From Parachlamydiaceae bacterium (lineage in GTDB: Bacteria > Chlamydiota > Chlamydiia > Chlamydiales > Parachlamydiaceae), in NCBI GenBank assembly GCA_003164155.1, contig PLSG01000499.1, positions 1 through 5,353 of the forward strand: DNA of 5,353 nt, read 5' to 3'. A model generated the notes under the pieces. The model searched no databases. It was not told the origin of the DNA and saw only the letters and a list, made by a program, of their open reading frames with translations. The translations under genes and the position numbers were made by a program. Below are positions 1 to 5,353 of this stretch, piece after piece. Position 1 is the stretch's first letter; each line of letters opens with the position of its first letter.

Positions 1-18
1 AAATTTCCCCTTGACAGT

Positions 19-28
19 GTACTAGTAC
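19..28. other. 10 bp perfect palindrome after the DUF2156 stop
   Basis: GTACTAGTAC is a perfect 10 bp palindrome lying directly beyond the stop codon of the minus-strand DUF2156 gene. It has no loop and no following T-tract on the minus strand, so it does not look like an intrinsic terminator. It may be chance. The window ends too soon to see what follows. Confidence 0.25.
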
Positions 29-1054
29 CTATAGGACATTAAGGGTGCGCAGCAGACTCCACACCTCGCACAGGCCAATGTGTTTTTCACTGAACAAGAG
101 ATACGAAGGCTCCCCTTGAGGTTGAAACTTATCCCAAAACTTCATAAGCCCCTCCAGATGAAAGAGGCGATTTGCCACGGCATAGGCACCGTGCGCCACC
201 CAGCTAGAAGTTTTCCCCATCCCGATAATCGCGCCAAGTTTTTCCGTGGATACATTTCCAAAAGAGACAAAGTGGCACCCTTCCCTTTGCAAGGCTTCCA
301 GGGCGATTATCACGAGCATTTCTTGGGTTCCATGGGGAGCTTCAGAGGTTATCATCAGGTGGTTGAGCAACCAGCCAGACTTTGCCTGTAATTGGTTGAG
401 CACCACCACACCCACGACTTTTTCCGCGAGCTTGGCATAAAACCAACGCTTGCCAACTTGATCAGCAAATAAGCATACCTGCGAAAGGTGAATTTGAAGC
501 CCTTTGCGTCCTTTTAACCAAGCCAGACTTGCTTGCTCGATGGCTTGCTGTAAATTTTCGTCATGCGCACGGTACTCTTCCACTGTAATCCCCGCTTGAA
601 TGGCGTGGCGTACCTTTCTGCGGACTAGACTACCCCCAGAGCCCTTTCTAGGGTCATCACAGGGATCCAGATGGCATTCTTTTCCAAACTCAATTGAAGC
701 CATTCCCAAATGGGCGGTGGCCCATGCCTTAAATTGCTCGGAAGCCGCAAGGTATATGATATGCCGCCCATTTTTTTGACAATGCACTTGGAAAGCTTGG
801 GCCAGCTTGGGCAGGTCTGCTTTGGCACATATGGGATCGCCCAGCACAACTTCGCAGCCCCACTCGGAACGGTAGCCTATTATCCCTTCGCTATCGGAGA
901 TACTGAAAAACTGGCAGGCAGGATGCAAAAGCGCGTCCGTGGTTACACCTCCCCAACGCCTAATTTTGGCAATCAATAAATGGCGCTCTGCACTTAAGTT
1001 TTCCTGCGGCGGCTTAAGCAAAGTGGCTATGGCATCTGGGTTAACTTCTTCCAT
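29..1054 (-). CDS. DUF2156 protein, MprF C-terminal-like (soluble GNAT-fold aminoacyltransferase-like)
   Basis: This protein resembles the cytosolic C-terminal domain of MprF/LysX-type aminoacyl-phosphatidylglycerol synthases, which move an amino acid from aminoacyl-tRNA to a membrane lipid through two tandem GNAT folds. Counting from the ATG at 1060, visible family features are GYRSEWGCEVVLGDP (62-76), a basic RRKVRHAIQAG segment (147-157), HLMITSEAPHGTQEML (234-249) followed by a helix and EGCHFVSFG (260-268), and a C-terminal NRLFHLEGLMKFWDKFQP segment (297-314). About 340 residues is right for the domain alone; the multi-helix flippase part of full MprF is absent and no membrane segment is seen. 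I chose the ATG at 1054 over that at 1060 because AAGGA sits 8 nt before 1054 but touches 1060. It is transcribed divergently from the YidH-like gene. The family call is firm, but the substrate is not known: some soluble DUF2156 proteins have unrelated or unknown roles. Confidence 0.85.
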   Translation of the reverse strand: MEEVNPDAIATLLKPPQENLSAERHLLIAKIRRWGGVTTDALLHPACQFFSISDSEGIIGYRSEWGCEVVLGDPICAKADLPKLAQAFQVHCQKNGRHIIYLAASEQFKAWATAHLGMASIEFGKECHLDPCDDPRKGSGGSLVRRKVRHAIQAGITVEEYRAHDENLQQAIEQASLAWLKGRKGLQIHLSQVCLFADQVGKRWFYAKLAEKVVGVVVLNQLQAKSGWLLNHLMITSEAPHGTQEMLVIIALEALQREGCHFVSFGNVSTEKLGAIIGMGKTSSWVAHGAYAVANRLFHLEGLMKFWDKFQPQGEPSYLLFSEKHIGLCEVWSLLRTLNVL

Positions 1055-1062
1055 TTTCATCT

Positions 1063-1067
1063 TCCTT
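1063..1067 (-). promoter_or_regulatory. Ribosome binding site deciding the DUF2156 start
   Basis: AAGGA read on the minus strand lies 8 nt before the ATG at 1054, an ideal spacing, but only 2 nt before the ATG at 1060. It therefore favours the downstream start, two codons shorter. Confidence 0.6.
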
Positions 1068-1145
1068 GAAAAAGGCTTAATAAATTATGTGTTAGACGTT
1101 GATTAAATGTTTTTTCACTATTATGTTGATTGTAACACGAAATGC

Positions 1146-1175
1146 GTTATGTGTGTAATAAAATTGCTTTGTCCA
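1146..1175 (-). promoter_or_regulatory. Candidate sigma70-type promoter for the DUF2156 gene
   Basis: On the minus strand TGGACA (1175-1170, 5 of 6 to the -35 consensus) and CATAAC (1151-1146, 4 of 6 to the -10 consensus) are separated by 18 bp. Transcription would begin near 1139 and leave a leader of roughly 85 nt. The whole gap is AT-rich, so chance matches are likely. Confidence 0.25.
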
Positions 1176-1216
1176 GCTTGAAATTTTAATGTCATTTAAG
1201 AGGTGCTGGTCTTAGT

Positions 1217-1246
1217 TTGCTTTTAAATTTGCCTGTGTGCTATGCA
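1217..1246 (+). promoter_or_regulatory. Candidate extended -10 promoter for the YidH-like gene
   Basis: TTGCTT (1217-1222) and TATGCA (1241-1246) are 18 bp apart, and TGC stands directly before the -10 as in extended -10 promoters. Transcription near 1253 would give a leader of about 27 nt and would exclude the upstream in-frame ATGs at 1217 onward as starts. The -10 match itself is weak. Confidence 0.3.
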
Positions 1247-1269
1247 TACATGTTGGCGGGTAAAACAAA

Positions 1270-1274
1270 AAGGA
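1270..1274 (+). promoter_or_regulatory. Ribosome binding site for the YidH-like gene
   Basis: AAGGA ends 5 nt before the ATG at 1280. It picks that start over the open frame that runs back to 1217, whose extra 21 residues carry no family similarity that I can see. Confidence 0.75.
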
Positions 1275-1279
1275 ATTCT

Positions 1280-1699
1280 ATGAGTGAGGCTGTTAAAAAC
1301 CAAGAATCTACGATAAGTTCCTGTGTCAGAGATCATTTGGCGAATGAAAGGACATTTTTGGCCTGGATAAGAACAAGTATAGGCATAATGGCATTTGGTT
1401 TTGTGGTTGAAAAATTTGGACTTTTTATCAAGCAAATTGCCCTTTTGTTAGATAAATCGCATGCACAAACACTCCCCGACATGTCTCATTCTCTTCAAGG
1501 ATATTCTTCTCTTTTGGGGGTCTTTTTGGTGGCTCTGGGTGTGCTAACATGCCTATTGGCCTTTATCCAATATAAAAAAATTGAGAAGCAGATAGAGAAG
1601 GGTGCCTACCAGCCATCTGTACTCCTCGATATGATGCTGACTCTATCAGTTTTGTTGGTGGGACTTGTTCTGATGATTTATTTGAGCAGCAGTATTTGA
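1280..1699 (+). CDS. YidH/DUF202 family inner-membrane protein
   Basis: A 139-residue small membrane protein of the YidH (DUF202) family, whose biochemical role is not established. The diagnostic family signature is intact at residues 18-41: DHLANERTFLAWIRTSIG followed by IMAFGF, running into the first membrane helix (about 26-50). A second helix follows a short polar loop (about 76-97, GVFLVALGVLTCLLAFIQY), then a charged linker KKIEKQIEKG (99-108) and a third helix (about 114-135). Length and three-helix plan are normal for the family. I chose the ATG at 1280 for its well-placed AAGGA; the frame is open back to 1217. The gene stands alone on this strand, is divergent from the DUF2156 gene, and is followed 11 nt after its stop by the palindromic repeat, which may shape its transcript end. 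The symbol yidH is withheld because orthology with the E. coli gene cannot be shown. Confidence 0.88.
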   Translation: MSEAVKNQESTISSCVRDHLANERTFLAWIRTSIGIMAFGFVVEKFGLFIKQIALLLDKSHAQTLPDMSHSLQGYSSLLGVFLVALGVLTCLLAFIQYKKIEKQIEKGAYQPSVLLDMMLTLSVLLVGLVLMIYLSSSI

Positions 1700-1710
1700 A
1701 TATAGGTAAT

Positions 1711-1856
1711 ATAGGTCTACTCTCTTGTTCTTCATCCTCCCCATCTTATTCCTTATCCTGTTATCCTGTAATTTTCATCCTAGCCGTGGTGAGTGGGCAG
1801 GTTTAGACAAAAATTTACAGGATAACAGGATAGAGGACAAGATGGGGAGGATAAGG
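1711..1856. repeat. Palindromic repeat element, copy 1 (146 bp)
   Basis: First copy of a tandem element beginning ATAGGTCTACTCTC. It contains an 18 bp perfect inverted repeat: TATCCTGTTATCCTGTAA at 1754-1771 and its reverse complement at 1815-1832. Pairing continues outward to about 1729 and 1857 with three mismatches and a few G-U pairs, making a stem of about 43 positions around a loop of about 43 nt. The left arm is strongly pyrimidine-rich and the right arm purine-rich. The only long open frame through it repeats when the element repeats and shows no protein-like character, so I regard it as non-coding. Confidence 0.9.
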
Positions 1857-2015
1857 ATAGATCTACTCTCTTGTTCTTCATCCTCCCCATCTTATTCCTT
1901 ATCCTGTTATCCTGTAATTTTTCATCCTAACCGTGGTGAGTGGACAGGTTTAGACAAAAATTTGCAGGATAACAGGATAGAGGACAAGATGGGGAGGATG
2001 AGGAATAGGATGAGG
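1857..2015. repeat. Palindromic repeat element, copy 2 (159 bp)
   Basis: Second tandem copy, nearly identical to the first, with its core arms at 1900-1917 and 1962-1979. It is 13 bp longer: one extra T in the loop and 12 bp of purine-rich AGGAATAGGATG-type sequence near its end. Of the other differences inside the hairpin, two are in the loop and two in the right arm. The arm changes are A to G at 1964, which turns an A-U into a G-U pair, and A to G at 2000, which turns a C-A mismatch into C-G. None of them adds a mismatch to the stem. Confidence 0.9.
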
Positions 2016-2049
2016 ATAGGTCTACTCTCTTGTTCTTCATCCTCCCCAT
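2016..2049. repeat. Truncated third copy of the palindromic repeat (34 bp)
   Basis: These 34 bp match 1711-1744 exactly, from ATAGGTCTACTC to CCTCCCCAT, and then stop abruptly at unrelated sequence. The stub holds only the outer left arm, so it cannot form the hairpin by itself, though it could pair with the right arm of copy 2. It marks an end of the array 54 bp from the stop of the giant gene. Confidence 0.85.
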
Positions 2050-2103
2050 GCAGGTGTAGCAAGCGCTTTTTCAGATCCCCGGGAAAAATCGAGGGGGACC
2101 TGG
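2050..2103. other. Short unique spacer after the repeat array
   Basis: This spacer separates the repeat stub from the stop codon of the giant minus-strand gene. It has an 8 bp palindrome AAGCGCTT and a weak five-pair TCCCC/GGGGA hairpin, but no T-tract that would make a convincing intrinsic terminator on either strand. Confidence 0.4.
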
Positions 2104-5073
2104 TCAGTTCACTATAGCTTCGGCAGCATGCAACAGGGCATTGAGGTGGACGTCAGAGAATCCTTGTCGGCAAGCATCTTTATCCCCTTTTTGTGGAGGA
2201 AGAGGTCCTTTTAAAATGCCTTCCAAAACATCTATTGTGCGATTGGCATACTTATAGAGATAATTTCGCGCTATACTTTGGGAAAACAGCCAAGCACCTT
2301 TCTTCATCAATCCTAAGGTAAGCAGGTTGATCAAAGTGGAAATTGTCCTGAAAAGGAAGCCAAGAACAGCCTCAATCACCTGACCTGGTTTGCCCAATTT
2401 ATTTTTAATCCAGGTATCCCCCTTATGACAGATGCTTTCTAGAGCAGTTGCATAGAGCTGTGGGATTAGGAGATCCACTAAGGTATGCAACTCTTTATGT
2501 AGAGCCTTTGCTTGTTGAGCGCTCTCTGCCGCAGCCTGCTTTGGAGTCTTGGCGGACAAATCGATTTCGTTAATAAGAGCCTGGTGCAACATCTTGGAAA
2601 AGTATTCACCATTGAGCTCTTGGCGCAATCCAGCCCCTGCACTCAATGCGAGGGCTTGGCCAATGGATTCTGCAGATACAAAGCGCTCTAATCCAAGCGG
2701 AAAGGGTATCAACTTTAATACTTCGGCCATCATGGCACCGCATTGCTTATCCAAGGCAGCTTCTTCGGCAGAGCAGGGAGGTAGTGGTGGGACTCCTGGA
2801 GTTTGAAGGGCTAGATTTAAACTTTGCAAACCGGCAATGAGCATATCCAAAAGGGTGGCGTGGTTTAATCCAGCTTCTAAAGCGCTGCCCAAGATAGTCG
2901 GTTTAAGTCCTTGCAATTGCTTCCAGGCGATCTGACGCAATGCTGGAGGCACACTGCTTAAATCGTCAGCGCTTTTAAGATGTGCATAGTTGAAAATTTT
3001 TTCAGCCAGGGGAGCGTAGATTTTATGGCGCATGGCCGCGCGTACTTGGCTATCTCCCACTAAAAGGCCCTGCTTGATAAAAAATCTTTCCTGGGCGATT
3101 TTTGTGTAGTTGTCCTCGCGCAAAGCATCCCTTTTAGGGCCACGGGCTTGATTGATGATTTCAAGATGCACAACCAACGTCCTCAACGCCTCAGTCCATA
3201 CGGCGACGGCTTGGTTTTTGGACTGAGCATGCTTTGGTATACCTGCAAGGACTTCGCCCAAGTGTGCTTGTTCTTTTTGGCTGAGCTTTGTGATCAGCGT
3301 AGTCACTGGCGGCAAAAGCATATTTTCTACAAGCTTTTCTAAATTTTTATGCAAAGTAGCGCCATGCCCATTTGTCAGCTCAGCCCCCACTTGCGCGGCA
3401 TACGCGGTCATGGAGTTTCTCATTTCATTCTCCATCTTAGGAAAGGTCGCTCTTAGACCTGCTTGGGTGGATAATGTAAGACTTGCTGTATCTGCCAGCA
3501 GTCCCTTTATAGCGTGCACACTCAATTGACCGGCCACCTGGCAGAGGCGGGAAATGTTTTTTTTCGGCGGATAGAGCGGTTTGGGCAGTTTATGTGCTAT
3601 CTCATTTTGGGCATGTGCCATAGTGCGCTTGGCAAACGGATCATATAATTTTCTGAAGCCAAGGGCAGTCTGTCTTTTCAAAAGTTTCCAGATCAATTTT
3701 CTGAGCAATCCCTGAGGAAGCACGCTGTGCTCTACTTCTACGTCAGATTCTCCGGCTGGAAAAGCTGTTCCCAAAAGTTCATCTGCAAGCGATTCCAATG
3801 CCCGCCGCCTCGCATTTTCTTTAGCATGCAAGCTGCCTTTTCCGGCCAATTCGGCATGTAAGCGCCGCATGTGCTTGTCGGCAACATTGGAAAGAAAGAC
3901 GATGGTGGCTGTCAGGACTTGAGGCCGGGCTTGCCCTACCAAAACCGCTTCACACATGGCCTCTTCAGCAGTGTTTGCCAGCATTTTTACAATATTGGCT
4001 CTGATAAGTATTTCTAGATGGGAAAGTTCTAGTATTTCTTCGCATAACCATTTCCGGTCAATGGTTTGAGCGTCTACATATCCTTCTAAAAGAGAGTCCA
4101 CCCACGCACTCAGTTTCTCTCCCTTGGGAATTCCCTCGAGGATGCCTTGCACCAGCTGATCTATAAAAAAGTTTATCACCTCAGGAAAGTGAAGGTCGCC
4201 ATATTTGCTTGCCAGGGAGTAAATGCGCGCGCGATTTGCGGCTGCAGTTTTTTTAGTCAGCAGGGCTGAGGCATCCAACGCATATGGGGATTTCTTTACG
4301 GCATTAGCTAGTATCTTAACTGAGCAAGCCACACCATTTTGCAGCAGCGTTTTGCCAAGGGAACGAGTCAAAATAGCGGCGCTTTCCCCCATCTCTTCGG
4401 TCATCACAGCGTTAATTTCCAGCAAGCCTCCTACAACTGCAGGGACTTGTTGGACCCCTCTAATCAAGCGGATGGTTCCCTCTCCAGCCAGCGCACTTGC
4501 CTGCCCTATGCCGCCAAAGGCTTTAGCCACCCATGTTACTAAGGGCACATTCCGCAATGCATTGACCGCTGCCAGGGTTTTTTGTCCTATAGCCGCAGCT
4601 CTTCTTCTGGCTGAGGTGGCTTTTTCTCTAGCTGAGGTGGCTCTTTCTCTGAACGTGATTATAGCATCGGAGGCACAGATTATGGCAAATTCTCTGAAGA
4701 GGCCCAAGGAATTATGTAAAGGCTCTGTTCGCGGATTTCGGACAAAAACGCGTCCATCAGCTGGTTGCATATTGAACATGGGAGCGACAAAGTCGTGCTC
4801 TCTGTGTTTTGCTGTTTGAAGGGATGCTCCCCGCGGTTTAACTTTTTGCGCACTCGCTTTTTTTAGCTTATGTGAAGGAGGGCAAGTTACCTCTGCTGTA
4901 AAATTAATGCCTTTCAATGTCTGTTCAGAGGATTCTACGCTTGAAGTTTGAGCAAGATTCCACACGCCTTGAATGCTTGCTCTTTGAGGAGTCAATCTAT
5001 TAGCCAAGAAGGTGGGTAGCGTTGAATGCAAGATGTCGCGGAGACTAATGTCTATAGGTACACGAGGACTCAT
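2104..5073 (-). CDS. Large helical protein of unknown function (989 aa)
   Basis: I do not recognise this protein. The frame is intact for 989 residues and ends in TGA. I start it at the ATG at 5073, with GGAA 6 nt upstream; a TTG at 5103 would add ten residues but has no clear ribosome site. Numbering from that TTG: residues 11-115 are polar, Ser/Thr/Lys/Gln-rich and probably disordered, with no cleavable signal peptide; 135-235 is Ala/Gly-rich and amphipathic and contains a duplicated heptad; 300-970 is almost wholly predicted helix. Two segments share a Pro-Leu-Arg-Ile-Trp-Lys pattern (VLPQGLLRKLIWKLL 461-475; VPPALRQIAWKQL 718-730) and two share LHKxLxxLV (584-592; 868-876), which suggests two diverged modules. 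A hydrophobic run at 908-940 could enter a membrane. A secreted effector or a structural scaffold is possible, but this is inference. It converges on the YidH-like gene across the repeat and has no operon partner in view. Confidence 0.85.
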   Translation of the reverse strand: MSPRVPIDISLRDILHSTLPTFLANRLTPQRASIQGVWNLAQTSSVESSEQTLKGINFTAEVTCPPSHKLKKASAQKVKPRGASLQTAKHREHDFVAPMFNMQPADGRVFVRNPRTEPLHNSLGLFREFAIICASDAIITFRERATSAREKATSARRRAAAIGQKTLAAVNALRNVPLVTWVAKAFGGIGQASALAGEGTIRLIRGVQQVPAVVGGLLEINAVMTEEMGESAAILTRSLGKTLLQNGVACSVKILANAVKKSPYALDASALLTKKTAAANRARIYSLASKYGDLHFPEVINFFIDQLVQGILEGIPKGEKLSAWVDSLLEGYVDAQTIDRKWLCEEILELSHLEILIRANIVKMLANTAEEAMCEAVLVGQARPQVLTATIVFLSNVADKHMRRLHAELAGKGSLHAKENARRRALESLADELLGTAFPAGESDVEVEHSVLPQGLLRKLIWKLLKRQTALGFRKLYDPFAKRTMAHAQNEIAHKLPKPLYPPKKNISRLCQVAGQLSVHAIKGLLADTASLTLSTQAGLRATFPKMENEMRNSMTAYAAQVGAELTNGHGATLHKNLEKLVENMLLPPVTTLITKLSQKEQAHLGEVLAGIPKHAQSKNQAVAVWTEALRTLVVHLEIINQARGPKRDALREDNYTKIAQERFFIKQGLLVGDSQVRAAMRHKIYAPLAEKIFNYAHLKSADDLSSVPPALRQIAWKQLQGLKPTILGSALEAGLNHATLLDMLIAGLQSLNLALQTPGVPPLPPCSAEEAALDKQCGAMMAEVLKLIPFPLGLERFVSAESIGQALALSAGAGLRQELNGEYFSKMLHQALINEIDLSAKTPKQAAAESAQQAKALHKELHTLVDLLIPQLYATALESICHKGDTWIKNKLGKPGQVIEAVLGFLFRTISTLINLLTLGLMKKGAWLFSQSIARNYLYKYANRTIDVLEGILKGPLPPQKGDKDACRQGFSDVHLNALLHAAEAIVN
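4610..4651 (-). repeat. In-frame 21 bp tandem duplication inside the giant gene
   Basis: Two adjacent 21 bp units, both starting GCTGAGGTGGCT on the plus strand, differ at only two positions. On the coding strand they encode the heptads RERATSA and REKATSA, followed by a looser RRRAAAI. The near identity of the DNA suggests a recent slippage duplication that kept both the frame and the helical phase. Confidence 0.85.
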
Positions 5074-5208
5074 ATGGTTTTCCAAGGTAAGTGATTTTTG
5101 CAACCGATTTCTTTGCGTAGCTCAGTTCATTGTGACAATTTCCGGCTCGAAGAAGATCGGGTAAGGCCAATTAGGGGCAAAATAGGGGATTTTCCGCTTG
5201 TTTGGGCA

Positions 5209-5243
5209 GCTTTATAGTTAACAATTGTTAAGATGGTATAAAG
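5209..5243. promoter_or_regulatory. Nested palindrome, possible operator
   Basis: TTAACAATTGTTAA (5218-5231) is a perfect 14 bp palindrome. It lies inside a wider inverted pair, CTTTATA (5210-5216) and TATAAAG (5237-5243). GCTTTATAG at 5209-5217 also recurs inverted as CTATAAAGC at 5280-5288. The symmetry fits a dimeric regulator site and the TATAAA cores could serve as -10 elements on either strand, but I find no well-spaced -35. It is about 136 bp upstream of the giant gene's ATG and may serve that gene or one beyond the window. Confidence 0.4.
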
Positions 5244-5280
5244 AAATGAAAAAGCCTGCGAGAGGAGCTTAAAAATTCGC

Positions 5281-5330
5281 TATAAAGCATGCTGTAGGCG
5301 TGCTATATAGTGAATAATCTAGCACTATAG
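5281..5330. other. Two overlapping, mutually exclusive hairpins
   Basis: A first stem pairs 5281-5292 with 5298-5309 (11 of 12 positions, one of them G-U, five-base loop TGTAG). A second pairs GTGCTA (5300-5305) with TAGCAC (5320-5325), and a third option pairs TATAGTG with CACTATA just after it. The first and second cannot form together. There is no T-tract after any of them on the plus strand. A leader or control element of a gene beyond the right edge is possible. The rest of the 5074-5353 region shows no gene. Confidence 0.35.
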
Positions 5331-5353
5331 CCCTCTTAAAAATGAATGAAAAA

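Noticed and set aside
11..35. Perfect TTGACA -35 box with TATAGG downstream on the plus strand
   Set aside because: The spacing is only 13 bp and any transcript would run antisense into the DUF2156 gene.
251..268. A sigma54-like TGGCAC ... TTGC pair
   Set aside because: The GG and GC elements are a few bases too far apart for sigma54, and the site is inside coding sequence on the opposite strand.
1817..1834. Resemblance of the repeat arm to the I-SceI homing endonuclease site
   Set aside because: The core GGATAACAGG is shared, but only 12 of 18 positions of the full site match and no homing endonuclease gene is present. I take it as coincidence.
1711..2049. A CRISPR array
   Set aside because: The units are about 150 bp, nearly identical throughout, with no short repeat and unique spacer pattern and no cas genes nearby.
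1725..2117. A 130-codon plus-strand open frame through the repeat array
   Set aside because: It exists because the repeat copies happen to lack stops in that frame. Its peptide simply repeats (RGEWxGLDKNLQDNRIEDKM), it has no ribosome site, and the DNA is better explained as an inverted-repeat element.
4223..4819. A 198-codon plus-strand open frame
   Set aside because: It lies wholly antisense to the giant gene, has no ribosome site, and its composition is what the complement of Ala/Leu-rich coding sequence gives.

Overview
The window holds three protein genes and one conspicuous non-coding repeat. I cannot name the organism. The genes carry ordinary bacterial signals (ATG starts with purine-rich ribosome sites, AT-rich gaps) around moderately GC coding sequence. 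A very large, alanine/leucine/lysine-rich helical orphan protein beside short conserved genes would fit a host-associated Gram-negative such as a Chlamydiota relative, but that is a guess and nothing in the window is diagnostic.

Layout: (1) 29-1054, minus strand, a soluble DUF2156 protein related to the catalytic C-terminal domain of MprF-type aminoacyl-phosphatidylglycerol synthases. (2) 1055-1279, an AT-rich divergent promoter region. (3) 1280-1699, plus strand, a small three-helix inner-membrane protein of the YidH/DUF202 family. (4) 1700-2103, non-coding, containing two tandem copies of a ~146-159 bp element, each able to fold into a hairpin of about 43 paired positions, plus a 34 bp stub of a third copy; it lies between the convergent 3' ends of the YidH-like gene and the giant gene. 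(5) 2104-5073, minus strand, a 989-residue predicted helical protein of unknown function with signs of internal duplication, a polar N-terminus and a hydrophobic stretch near its C-terminus. (6) 5074-5353, an AT-rich upstream region with a perfect 14 bp palindrome nested in further inverted repeats, and two overlapping hairpins near the window edge.

The three genes do not form one operon. The DUF2156 and YidH-like genes are divergent, and the giant gene converges on the YidH-like gene across the repeat. Genes 1 and 2 both point to the envelope, but no direct partnership can be read from the sequence. The points most worth following up are the internal modules of the 989-residue protein and the palindromic repeat, in which the few differences between copies avoid breaking the predicted stem. 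I saw no complete known defence, transport or biosynthetic system.
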